Shown here piece after piece: positions 20,160 to 29,629 of a stretch of 64,000 bases of DNA. Source of the stretch: an uncultured Flavobacteriales bacterium (GTDB taxonomy: Bacteria > Bacteroidota > Bacteroidia > Flavobacteriales > BACL11); NCBI GenBank assembly GCA_905478555.1, contig CAJQIZ010000004.1, positions 30,627-94,626 of the forward strand, given 5' to 3'. Every line of letters begins with the position of its first letter. Position 1 is the stretch's first letter. A program made the position numbers and the translations under genes. The notes under the pieces are model-generated. The model saw only the letters and a program-made list of their open reading frames with translations, did no database searches and was not told the DNA's origin.

Positions 20160-22568
20160 ATGAGAAAATTTTTACCTATTATTATTCTTTTTATTTCTTT
20201 TTCAGTTGCTCATTCTCAATCTATTTCGGGAACTATAATAGATAAAAACACTCAAGAACCACTAATTGGAGTAAATGTAATATTAAGTAATACTAACGGA
20301 ACAACCACTAATATTGATGGCGAATTTTCATTGGAAATAACAGAAAATGAAAAAACTATATCCTTTAAATACATAGGGTACGAAACGGTTATAAAAGAAA
20401 TTTCCGGAGAAACAGAATGGATTATTAAAATGAAATCAGCTAGTCAGCAAATTGGTACAGTAGTGGTTTCTGCCGGAAAGTTCGAACAAAAAATTGAAGA
20501 AATTACTGTTTCCATGGAAGTAATTAGCCCTTCTTTAATTGAGAATAAAAATACTACTAATATAGAAACTGCTATGGAGCAAGTTCCTGGGGTGAACATT
20601 ACTGACGGACAAGCAAATATTAGAGGGGGAAGCGGATGGAGTTACGGAGCAGGTAGCAGAGTATTAGTAATGGTAGATGGTATGCCATTAATTTCTGGTG
20701 ACGCGGGACAGGTACAATGGAACCTTATAGCTACAGAAAACATAAATCAAATTGAAGTTATTAAAGGAGCTTCCTCTGCCTTGTACGGTTCGTCTGCTTT
20801 AAATGGAGTAATAAATATTAGAACTGCCTTTCCTAAACTTTCGGAAATAGAACTACACCCTACTGCAGGATACACTAAAATTTCAACTCATTTTGGAGTA
20901 ACTGATAATGCTAAAAGAGAACTAATAAATTGGTGGGGAGATAGAAGACAACAATATTATGGAACTGAATTTTCTCATTCTAGGAAAATTGGAAAATTGG
21001 ACTTAACAGTAGGAGGGAATTATTTTAAAGACGAAGGATACAGAAAAGAAGAAATAACAGACAGAAAGAGATTCAATTTTAATGCTAATTTCCACTCCAG
21101 AAAAATATCTGGACTTTCGTACGGACTAAACGGAAACTTTCTATTTCAATCTACCGGATCTGCTATTATTTGGAATGGTTTAGACCAAGCCTATATCCCT
21201 TTAGATTCTTCCGTAACAACTACTAGTGGGGATACTTATAATATAGATCCTTTTATACAATATGTCACAGAAAATAACACTCATAATTTTAAAAGCAGGT
21301 ATCTAAAAGTTATAAATGATAATAGTACTGATGGAGAAGATAATGCACAAGATAATGAGTCTGAAACTTTTTATTCAGATTATCAATGGCAACATAATTT
21401 TAAAGAAATGAATCTTAGAGTTACTAGTGGAACAACAAATGAGATAGTTCTTGCTAGATCTGATCTTTTTCAAGGAGATAATTACCGATCAAATAACTCA
21501 ATATACACCCAATTAGATAAAAAATGGAATAAAGTAAATTTATCATTTGGAGGAAGATACGAACATTTTACAATACAATCAGAAGATGAATATTTAATTG
21601 ATGGAAAATTAACAAATTCATTTGGAAAAGCAAAACCCGTGTTTAGAGCAGGGGCAAATTATCAAATAGCAGAAGCTACTTATTTAAGAACTTCTTGGGG
21701 ACAAGGATTCCGATTTCCATCTATGGCAGAACTGTTTATTTCCACTACCTATTCGGGGATAGAAATATTTGCAAATCCAAATCTGAAACCAGAAACAGGA
21801 TGGAGTGCAGAAATTGGATTAAAACAAGGGGTAAAAGCAGGTAAATGGATGGGGTATTTAGATGCTGCCGTATTCATTATGGAATATAACGACATGATGG
21901 AATTTAATTTTGGGAATTGGGGAGACACAGTAAGTTTTGAAATTGTGGATAATGAAATAATTTATGATGGTATTGGATTTAAATCTGTAAATGTTGGAGA
22001 AACAAGAGTAAGTGGAATGGAGTTTAGCTTTACAGGATATGGTGAGATTACAAAAGATGTATCTGTAAATATATTAGCGGGATATACCTACATGAATACA
22101 AAATCATTAACTCCAGATTATGTTTACTATACGAATAACTACATTTTGTCATCAATATTAGGAGACTCATCTATGACTGAAGATCTAACTTATAATTCTA
22201 CCAGTTCTGATACTTCAACAATAAAACCTCTCAAGTATAGATATAAACACATTGCAAAACTAGATTTAGAAATCACGTATAAGAGGTTTGCTTTTGGAAG
22301 TAGTTTCCGATACAATGACTTTATGAAGAATATAGATTTAGCCTTTACTTCACCATTATTAGCAGAATCAATTCCTGATATAAATGAAGCAAGAGAAAAA
22401 TTTAAAAATGGAGATTTTATTGTAGATTTAAGAACTTCTTATCAGATTAACAAAACAACTAAAATTTCTTTAGTAATAAACAATTTACTAAATACAGAGT
22501 ACATGAGCAGACCAGCAAACATGATGCCACCAAGAACTATTGCTGTACAATGTAGCATGAAAATATAG
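20160..22568 (+). CDS. TonB-dependent receptor with carboxypeptidase-regulatory-like N-terminal domain
   Basis: ISGTIIDKNTQEPLIGVNV, plug VPGVNITDGQANIRGGSGWSYGAGSRVLVMVDGMPL, IEVIKGASSALYGSSALNGVINI; start moved from 20136 to MRKFLPIIILF. Confidence 0.93.
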   Translation: MRKFLPIIILFISFSVAHSQSISGTIIDKNTQEPLIGVNVILSNTNGTTTNIDGEFSLEITENEKTISFKYIGYETVIKEISGETEWIIKMKSASQQIGTVVVSAGKFEQKIEEITVSMEVISPSLIENKNTTNIETAMEQVPGVNITDGQANIRGGSGWSYGAGSRVLVMVDGMPLISGDAGQVQWNLIATENINQIEVIKGASSALYGSSALNGVINIRTAFPKLSEIELHPTAGYTKISTHFGVTDNAKRELINWWGDRRQQYYGTEFSHSRKIGKLDLTVGGNYFKDEGYRKEEITDRKRFNFNANFHSRKISGLSYGLNGNFLFQSTGSAIIWNGLDQAYIPLDSSVTTTSGDTYNIDPFIQYVTENNTHNFKSRYLKVINDNSTDGEDNAQDNESETFYSDYQWQHNFKEMNLRVTSGTTNEIVLARSDLFQGDNYRSNNSIYTQLDKKWNKVNLSFGGRYEHFTIQSEDEYLIDGKLTNSFGKAKPVFRAGANYQIAEATYLRTSWGQGFRFPSMAELFISTTYSGIEIFANPNLKPETGWSAEIGLKQGVKAGKWMGYLDAAVFIMEYNDMMEFNFGNWGDTVSFEIVDNEIIYDGIGFKSVNVGETRVSGMEFSFTGYGEITKDVSVNILAGYTYMNTKSLTPDYVYYTNNYILSSILGDSSMTEDLTYNSTSSDTSTIKPLKYRYKHIAKLDLEITYKRFAFGSSFRYNDFMKNIDLAFTSPLLAESIPDINEAREKFKNGDFIVDLRTSYQINKTTKISLVINNLLNTEYMSRPANMMPPRTIAVQCSMKI

Positions 22569-23299
22569 TGAGAGTATTAGCAATAATACCTGCACGATAT
22601 AACTCTAGCAGATTCCCTGGAAAACCGCTAGTTGATATAATGGGAATCAGTATGATTCAAAGAGTTTACAATCAAGTTTCCCTCTGCAGGGAGGTTAGTA
22701 AAATAATCATTGCTACTGATGATGAAAGAATTGCATTTCATGTAAAAGGATTTGGAGGTAATGTAATGATGACATCTAAACATCACGAAAGCGGAACAGA
22801 TAGATGCGGAGAAGTATTATTAAAACTAGAAGAACACTTTGATGTAGTAGTAAATATTCAAGGAGACGAACCGTTTATTGAACCCCTGCAAATTAAACAA
22901 CTTATTTCACTTTTTAAAGAAGAAGAGATAAAAATAGCAACACTAGCTAAACAGATAAATGATTATTCTTTGTATATAGATGAAAATAAAGTGAAAGCAA
23001 TTATTAATGACTCTAATTTTGCAGTCACTTTCCATAGAAAAGGAGATGTTTCAGAAGAAACATTTCTTGAAAAAGAATATTTTAAACACATAGGAATCTA
23101 CGCATTTCAACAAGAAACTCTAGAGGAAATAACAAAACTTGCCACTAGTAAAAATGAAAAAAACTTGAATTTGGAACAACACAGGTGGTTAGACAATAAT
23201 TATAAAATAAAAGTAGGAATAACTGAATTTGATCCCTTATCGGTAGATAATTTGGAAGATGTTGAAAAGATTATTGAGTTTCATTCAAAAAATGCATAA
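22568..23299 (+). CDS. kdsB: 3-deoxy-manno-octulosonate cytidylyltransferase
   Basis: IIPARYNSSRFPGKPLVDIMG, NIQGDEPFIEPLQI; GTG start. Confidence 0.95.
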   Translation: MRVLAIIPARYNSSRFPGKPLVDIMGISMIQRVYNQVSLCREVSKIIIATDDERIAFHVKGFGGNVMMTSKHHESGTDRCGEVLLKLEEHFDVVVNIQGDEPFIEPLQIKQLISLFKEEEIKIATLAKQINDYSLYIDENKVKAIINDSNFAVTFHRKGDVSEETFLEKEYFKHIGIYAFQQETLEEITKLATSKNEKNLNLEQHRWLDNNYKIKVGITEFDPLSVDNLEDVEKIIEFHSKNA

Positions 23300-23310
23300 T
23301 TTAGCCAAAG

Positions 23311-24258
23311 ATGAAAAACACAATTGATACTTATATCTCAGAATTATTATTTTTACACGACTGTGTAATTATACCTAATTTAGGTGGATTTGTTGGAAAC
23401 AATAAATCGGCTATACTAAACGAAAGTTCAGGAATAATTTACCCTCCATCAAAAGAAATTTTATTTAATAAAAATCTTACAACAAATGATGGATTACTTA
23501 TTAGTCATATTGCTATAAAAGAATCTATTAGAATTAATCAGGCAAAAGAATTGGCAGAGAAATATGTTAAAAACATAAATGAAAAACTAAAAAAAATAAG
23601 AACTTTCCGAATTGAAAAAGTAGGATTACTTTCACAAGGAATAGATGGTAATATATTATTCTTACAAGATTCATTTACCAATTACAATCTTAATTCGTTC
23701 GGACTTAAATCAGAAAAAACTAAAAAAGTAGATAAAATAGAGAAACAGATTGAATCAATTATTCTACCAATAACTACTAAAACTGGAAGGAGAAAAGTTT
23801 GGAGAGCAGCTGCTATTCTACTACCTATTATAGGGATTTCTTTAATCAGTATTACTCACGAAGATAAAATAAACAATATCTATTCTCAAATGGCAAATTT
23901 GAATCCTTTTGCGATTTTCGAAAGTGAGCCAACTACTACAGAAATAGATACCAAAACTATAGAGTTGGAAACAATAGAAATTATAAAAGAAGTAATTGAA
24001 ACTCCTATCATAGTAATAGAAGAAAAAATAATTGAAAAGAATTTTCATCTGATAGCGGGAGCTTTTAGTAAAGAAACAAACGCAGAAAAATTTGTTTTAA
24101 AATTACAAAATGACAATTATAACTCCTCTATTGTTGGAAAAACAAAAGGAGGGTTAATCAGAGTTTGTTTTGATAGTTTTGCAACAAAAGAAGAAGCAAC
24201 TACCGCATTAAATATTCTAAAATCAGACAATAAGTCTGCTTGGATTTTATCCTTATAA
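23311..24258 (+). CDS. CCDC81-like HU domain and SPOR domain protein
   Basis: N-term ISELLFLHDCVIIPNLGGFVGN; C-term FHLIAGAFSKETNAEKFVLKLQNDNYNSSIVGKTKGGLIRVCFDSFATKEEA. Confidence 0.82.
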   Translation: MKNTIDTYISELLFLHDCVIIPNLGGFVGNNKSAILNESSGIIYPPSKEILFNKNLTTNDGLLISHIAIKESIRINQAKELAEKYVKNINEKLKKIRTFRIEKVGLLSQGIDGNILFLQDSFTNYNLNSFGLKSEKTKKVDKIEKQIESIILPITTKTGRRKVWRAAAILLPIIGISLISITHEDKINNIYSQMANLNPFAIFESEPTTTEIDTKTIELETIEIIKEVIETPIIVIEEKIIEKNFHLIAGAFSKETNAEKFVLKLQNDNYNSSIVGKTKGGLIRVCFDSFATKEEATTALNILKSDNKSAWILSL

Positions 24259-24259
24259 T

Positions 24260-24772
24260 ATGACTCCAAAAACTCCATCTAAATCACGAACTATACAAAC
24301 TGAAATAGTTCTACCCAACGATACAAATAACTTAAATAATTTGATGGGAGGAAGACTCCTACATTGGATGGATATAGTAGCAGCAGTTTGCGCACAACGA
24401 CATTGCGGAAGAACATGTGTTACCGCAGCGGTAAACAATGTATCCTTTGGTCATCCAATTCCTAAAGCGAGTATTGTAACTTTAGAAGCAAATATTTCCA
24501 GAGCTTTTTCGTCCTCAATGGAAATAATAATTGATGTTTGGACAGAAGATGTGCAATCTGGCAGCAAAACAAAATGTAATGAAGCTATTTACACTTTTGT
24601 TGCAGTGGATAATATGGGTAAGCCATCTAAAGTACCAGAAGTAGAACCAGAAGAAAAAATAGAACAAGAAAGATTTGATGCGGCACTTAGAAGAAGACAA
24701 CTATCTTTAATTTTATCTGGGAAAATGAAAGCGGAAGATGCTACAGAATTGAAAGCTTTATTCAGTAAATAG
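24260..24772 (+). CDS. Acyl-CoA thioesterase (hotdog fold)
   Basis: NNLMGGRLLHWMDIVAAVCAQRHCGRTCVTAAVNNVSFGHPI. Confidence 0.9.
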   Translation: MTPKTPSKSRTIQTEIVLPNDTNNLNNLMGGRLLHWMDIVAAVCAQRHCGRTCVTAAVNNVSFGHPIPKASIVTLEANISRAFSSSMEIIIDVWTEDVQSGSKTKCNEAIYTFVAVDNMGKPSKVPEVEPEEKIEQERFDAALRRRQLSLILSGKMKAEDATELKALFSK

Positions 24773-25708
24773 ATTTTCATCTATTAAATTCATACACTTA
24801 AAATGCCCTTTCGGGCAACTACTTTTACCATACCGGTGGCAAGGTCTACAACTTAAATTTTCCAGTTCTATTATTTTATTTCCCGAATTTGGTAAATAAG
24901 GAGTAAATCCTAAACTAGGGTGCGTACCTCCAAATACAGAGTATATTTTCATATTGAAAGATGCTGCAATATGCATCATTCCTGTATCGTGTGTTATTAG
25001 TAAATCAGATTTTTTTATAATATATGCCGATTGATTAATAGTGTATTTACCACAAGTATTAATTACATTTTTACAAGATTCTGCTATTTCCTCTCCTTTT
25101 TCAAAATCCTCCTTTCCTCCAATTAAAATTACTTGTTTTTCTTGTTTATTACAGATAGAAATAATCTTTGCGGTAGGTAAAATTTTAGTAAAATGAGTTC
25201 CTCCAATTGCAAATGTAATAAAGGGCTTTTCTGAATGAGGAACTTCTATTTCATCCTCTTTTGACAGAAAATAATCCAATCCTAATCCATCATTTTTAGC
25301 TCCTAAATGAGAAATAGTATCCAAATACCTATCTACGGTGTGGCTTTTTGGCAAGATATTCATCCCAAAATTGGTGAGTAAAAATTTTCGGAAATTAAGT
25401 TTAGTATAACTCTTTGATTTCACCATGATCCTTTTTAGTTGTGTCGATCGCAAATTATTATGTAGGTCAATAATCCAATCAAACTTTTCCTCTTTAATTT
25501 CTTCTATTATCTCCTTTACTGAAGAATTTATAGTATGTATTTTATCAATATAAGGATTGTGAGATACGACAGATTTAAAGATATCTTTTGTAATAAAATG
25601 AACCTCCGCATTTAGCTCTTTTTTCAGCACTCTCACAACTGGAGTTGTGAGTACAATATCGCCAATAGAACTGAAACGAACAACTAATATTTTTAATGGT
25701 TTTTGCAC
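24758..25708 (-). CDS. Glycosyltransferase family 9 (heptosyltransferase-like)
   Basis: ILVVRFSSIGDIVLTTPVVRVLK, LLITHDTGMMHIAA, GGTHP. Confidence 0.9.
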   Translation of the reverse strand: MQKPLKILVVRFSSIGDIVLTTPVVRVLKKELNAEVHFITKDIFKSVVSHNPYIDKIHTINSSVKEIIEEIKEEKFDWIIDLHNNLRSTQLKRIMVKSKSYTKLNFRKFLLTNFGMNILPKSHTVDRYLDTISHLGAKNDGLGLDYFLSKEDEIEVPHSEKPFITFAIGGTHFTKILPTAKIISICNKQEKQVILIGGKEDFEKGEEIAESCKNVINTCGKYTINQSAYIIKKSDLLITHDTGMMHIAASFNMKIYSVFGGTHPSLGFTPYLPNSGNKIIELENLSCRPCHRYGKSSCPKGHFKCMNLIDENLFTE

Positions 25709-25745
25709 GAGCGTAAAACTAAAGAAATTATCCTAATTTTGCAGT

Positions 25746-26519
25746 ATGAATTTTATAGATACTCACACACACCTTTATTCGGAACAGTTTAAGGACGACA
25801 GAAATGAAGTTATAGAAGATGCCATACAAAATGGAGTTACAAAAATGCTATTACCAAATATCAGCTCTCAGTATACTACAGCTATGATGAACTTGTGTGA
25901 AACATATCCTGATAATTGTTTTCCTATGATGGGACTTCATCCTTGTGATGTCAAAACAGATACTATTAAAAAGGAACTTTTGCATGTAGAAGAAATGCTA
26001 CAAAGAGAGAAATTTATTGCAATTGGTGAAATAGGACTAGATTTGTATTGGGATAAAACTACTCTGGAAATACAAAAAGAAGCCTTTATCTATCAGATAG
26101 AACTTGCTAAAAAACACCAATTACCAATTGCTATTCATGTAAGGGATTCATTTACTGAAGCTATTGAGATTATAGAAAAATTAAATGATGAAAACTTAAG
26201 TGGTGTTTTTCATTGTTTTACCGGAAATGAAGAAGATGCAAAAAGAGTAATTAATTTAGGGAATTTCTATTTAGGAATTGGTGGAGTATTAACTTTTAAA
26301 AATGCCGGAGTAGATAAAACCATCAAAAAAATAGATATGAAATATCTTATTTTGGAAACAGACGCTCCTTACCTAACTCCATCACCCAATAGAGGAAAAA
26401 GAAATGAAAGTAAATATATTGTTAATATTGCAGAGAAACTTTCGGAAGTGAAAGGAATAAGTATTGAAGAAATAGCCAGAATTACAACAGAAAACGCACA
26501 CAATTTATTTAAAATATAA
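25746..26519 (+). CDS. TatD family hydrolase
   Basis: FIDTHTHLYSEQF, AIGEIGLDLYWD, IHVRDSF, ETDAPYLTP. Confidence 0.94.
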   Translation: MNFIDTHTHLYSEQFKDDRNEVIEDAIQNGVTKMLLPNISSQYTTAMMNLCETYPDNCFPMMGLHPCDVKTDTIKKELLHVEEMLQREKFIAIGEIGLDLYWDKTTLEIQKEAFIYQIELAKKHQLPIAIHVRDSFTEAIEIIEKLNDENLSGVFHCFTGNEEDAKRVINLGNFYLGIGGVLTFKNAGVDKTIKKIDMKYLILETDAPYLTPSPNRGKRNESKYIVNIAEKLSEVKGISIEEIARITTENAHNLFKI

Positions 26520-27517
26520 TGAAGAATATTTTACTAATTTACACAGGAGGAACCATAGGAATGGAAAGAGATCCTGTAGATAATTCCTTACAATCGGTAG
26601 ATTTTAGCAAACTAACCTCCTCCATACCCGAACTACAAAACTCAGAAATAAAGGTGAGTCATACCTCCATAAAAGAAGTAATTGACTCCTCTAACATGAA
26701 TAAAAAATATTGGATAGAAATTGCAACTATCATTGAAAAGAACTATGATGAAATGGATGGATTTGTAGTTCTGCATGGAACGGATACTATGGCTTATTCT
26801 GCAAGTGCAATAAGTTTTATGTTGGAAGGATTACAAAAAGCAGTTATATTTACAGGAAGCCAAATACCTATTGGTGCCAGAAGAACAGACGCAAAGGAGA
26901 ACCTAATCACTTCAGTTGAAATAGCCGCTAGTGGAAAAATAAAAGAAGTATGTGTATATTTTGAGGATAAACTATTGAGGGGGAACCGAACAGTAAAAGT
27001 AAATTCGGAACAATTTGAAGCCTTTAACTCTCCTAACTTTCCCACTTTGGCAGATATAGGAATAAATATAAAGTACAATAAAAACAACTTCTACAAAACG
27101 GAAGAACAACAGTTGAAAGTACATACTGAATTTTCGGAAGATGTAGCCGTACTAAAGTTATTTCCTGGTATAACAGAAAAAGTAGTTTCTTCAATATTAA
27201 ATTCTGCAAATAATATAATAATAGAAACTTTCGGATCAGGAAATGCTACTAATAGAAAGTGGTTTTTGAAGCTATTGAAAAATGTAATTAAAGCAGAGAA
27301 ATCTATAGTAAATTGTAGTCAGTGCCTTGCTGGGGAAGTAACCCAGGGGATATACGAAACTAGCTCCAACCTCAACAAAATAGGAGTAATAAGTGCGAAA
27401 GATATGACAACTGAAGCAGCCATTACAAAACTTATGTTTTTAGATGGGTGGTGTACGAATACTAAGGAAAAGGAAACTCTTTTTATAAAATCGTTGAGAG
27501 GAGAAATAAGCAACTAA
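26519..27517 (+). CDS. ansA: Type I L-asparaginase
   Basis: IYTGGTIGMERD, VVLHGTDTMAYSASAISFML. Confidence 0.92.
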   Translation: MKNILLIYTGGTIGMERDPVDNSLQSVDFSKLTSSIPELQNSEIKVSHTSIKEVIDSSNMNKKYWIEIATIIEKNYDEMDGFVVLHGTDTMAYSASAISFMLEGLQKAVIFTGSQIPIGARRTDAKENLITSVEIAASGKIKEVCVYFEDKLLRGNRTVKVNSEQFEAFNSPNFPTLADIGINIKYNKNNFYKTEEQQLKVHTEFSEDVAVLKLFPGITEKVVSSILNSANNIIIETFGSGNATNRKWFLKLLKNVIKAEKSIVNCSQCLAGEVTQGIYETSSNLNKIGVISAKDMTTEAAITKLMFLDGWCTNTKEKETLFIKSLRGEISN

Positions 27518-27542
27518 ATTTTAATAGATTTGCAGAACTTTT

Positions 27543-27629
27543 AGTGAGGTGGCCGAGTGGCTTAAGGCGCACGCTTGGAAAGCGTGTAAACGAGAAATCG
27601 TTTCGGGGGTTCGAATCCCTTCCTCACTG
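27543..27629 (+). tRNA. tRNA-Ser(GGA)
   Basis: agtgagg...cctcact acceptor, acgcTTGGAAAgcgt anticodon arm, GGTTCGAATCC T-loop, long variable arm. Confidence 0.95.
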
Positions 27630-27638
27630 CAATTATTG

Positions 27639-27671
27639 AACCCTTATAATCTAGTGATTGTAAGGGGTTTT
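27639..27671 (+). terminator. Terminator after tRNA-Ser
   Basis: aacccttataat-ctagtg-attgtaaggggtttttatt hairpin plus T-tract. Confidence 0.7.
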
Positions 27672-27767
27672 TATTTACTCGGACAATCCGTAGAATAGTT
27701 TTATGTTATTTCAACTCCATCTTTGTTATCTGGTAGAGTTATACAGAAAGATAAGCTGATTATAAAT

Positions 27768-28478
27768 TTAAATAACTCTCTTATTCCCAACAGAAATTTC
27801 AGATCCTTCAGCCAACATAACAGATGCAGGCTGTTGATGATTTAAAAATTCAAAATCAGTTCCATAACTCGATTCAAAATCAACATTAATAATTGAATCT
27901 AAAACATTGTAAATTTTCCAAGATGGATGTTTTACTTCAAATTCATTAGTTTTTACATTGTTTATTTTGGTATAACCCCAGTAATGTTCTGTAATAAAAT
28001 CAGCTTCACTTTTTTCATTAAAAGAAAAAGGAGAAATTTCAGCTTTAACACTTACTGAATTCCAGTTATCATTTAATTTCCAACTATATTCAATGTTTAG
28101 TTCGTTTTCCACCGACCAACTATGTTTCATAGGTAGACTTTGATAAGGTTCTTTGTAAACAGCTCTAGCTATTGAGGCTATTAAAGGTTTAGGTACAATT
28201 TCTTTAATGAATCCGACACCACGTCTTAATTCATCTCCATTGTGATGCTTAATGTAATATCGTAAATTAACCTCTTCAAAATTAATGTGTCCTGGTAATT
28301 TACAGCCTTTCACTTTTGTATTTAAAAACATAAATCCGACTAAACTTACATAACATTTTCCTTCCCATAAATCTAACTCTGTTTTATTTGGAAGGTACTT
28401 TTTTAAAATTGCTGGATCGATTACATAATTCACAAGAATCAATTTCCTCCATTCAGCGGTTAGGAAAGGCTTTTTCAT
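27768..28478 (-). CDS. DUF2071 (YqjF-like) family protein
   Basis: EWRKLILVNYVIDPAILKKYLPNKTELDLWEGKCYVSLVGFMF. Confidence 0.85.
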   Translation of the reverse strand: MKKPFLTAEWRKLILVNYVIDPAILKKYLPNKTELDLWEGKCYVSLVGFMFLNTKVKGCKLPGHINFEEVNLRYYIKHHNGDELRRGVGFIKEIVPKPLIASIARAVYKEPYQSLPMKHSWSVENELNIEYSWKLNDNWNSVSVKAEISPFSFNEKSEADFITEHYWGYTKINNVKTNEFEVKHPSWKIYNVLDSIINVDFESSYGTDFEFLNHQQPASVMLAEGSEISVGNKRVI

Positions 28479-28527
28479 AAAGCAAATTTACAAAAAAATT
28501 ATAGGAAAGAGGAAGAGAAAAAAATCT

Positions 28528-28628
28528 GGGTAGCAGGATTACAACCTAACACCTATTTATTGAATACAGTAAGCTTTAAAACTAAAAATTGCTCCGATTT
28601 TTGCACCGCTGCTCCATCTACTAAAAAA
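28528..28628 (+). repeat. Dispersed intergenic repeat, copy 2 (near full length)
   Basis: gtagcaggattacaacctaacacc...aagctttaaaactaaaaattgctccgatttttgcaccgctgctccatctactaaaa. Confidence 0.85.
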
Positions 28629-28680
28629 ATAATTGGAATTTCTGATTAGAAATTAATTTTAAAAATAATATAATAAAGAT

Positions 28681-28989
28681 CTATATGACTAGTAATAAAA
28701 GTAAAGTTATAATTAGAACCACACCATTTCTAAATAAAAAATTACGTTTTACTTTTAAAGGTAATTGCATATTACCTATAGCATAATAATCTATTGGAGC
28801 AAAAACAACTAAACGAAACACAAGTACAGATAGAAAAACTTTTAGAATCTTTAATAACCATTCGCTAATACAATCTGGAATATGTTTCTGAATTTCATTA
28901 TTAAGACTTTCATCTAATGGGAAAGAAGCGTAAGTTATATTAGTTGATATAATAAGAAGTATTATAATAAAAGCAGTTAATTTATTCAT
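28681..28989 (-). CDS. Small membrane protein with signal peptide and ASFPL leader motif
   Basis: MNKLTAFIIILLIISTNITYASFPLDESLNNEIQ...; start reassigned from 29004. Confidence 0.6.
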   Translation of the reverse strand: MNKLTAFIIILLIISTNITYASFPLDESLNNEIQKHIPDCISEWLLKILKVFLSVLVFRLVVFAPIDYYAIGNMQLPLKVKRNFLFRNGVVLIITLLLLLVI

Positions 28990-29413
28990 AAAAATCAAAT
29001 CCATACTTAATAAGAAGAAAAGTTAATATTAATCCAGGAATACTTAATAAAATCCCAAATAGAGACTGCCACCTTTTTTCTCCTATAAATAACCCCGATA
29101 CCCCTGTCATAAATGATAAAACACTATACACAGAAGCGAAAATCATTAAGATTTCACCCAATATTTTTTCTGACGATACGTATCTCAACTGAAATCCAAT
29201 CATAGCGTTAAAATACCAAAACACTCCAAAATAGAAACTAATATTAGCAAAATTATTACAGAACCCAGGTTCAGAATAAAATAGATTGTCGTCAATTAAT
29301 TCTTCAGTTAAAGTTGAAAGACTAACATCCTGTTCAGTATTTGATTGATTAACTGGAAACGAAGCATTACTAATCAAAGGAAAAAATAATAACAATAGTA
29401 ATAGTTTTTTCAT
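28982..29413 (-). CDS. Small membrane protein with signal peptide and ASFPV leader motif
   Basis: MKKLLLLLLFFPLISNASFPVNQSNTEQDVS... plus several TM segments. Confidence 0.65.
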   Translation of the reverse strand: MKKLLLLLLFFPLISNASFPVNQSNTEQDVSLSTLTEELIDDNLFYSEPGFCNNFANISFYFGVFWYFNAMIGFQLRYVSSEKILGEILMIFASVYSVLSFMTGVSGLFIGEKRWQSLFGILLSIPGLILTFLLIKYGFDFYE

Positions 29414-29455
29414 AAAACAAACTTACAGAAAATTTATGGGAAATATAAAGAAAAA

Positions 29456-29530
29456 TAGTAGTAGCAGGATTACAACAAATTTTCAAACTAAAAATTGATC
29501 CGCTTTTTGCTCCGCTGCTCCATCTACTAA
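29456..29530 (+). repeat. Dispersed intergenic repeat, copy 3 (internal deletion)
   Basis: tagtagtagcaggattacaacaaattttcaaactaaaaattgatccgctttttgctccgctgctccatctacta. Confidence 0.85.
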
Positions 29531-29629
29531 TACAATCTTAAAAAAAATAATTGATGTTTCTGGTTAATCAATTATCTTTTAAAAATAATATTACATCTCC
29601 TGAATCTAACTAGCAATATTAATGGAGAA

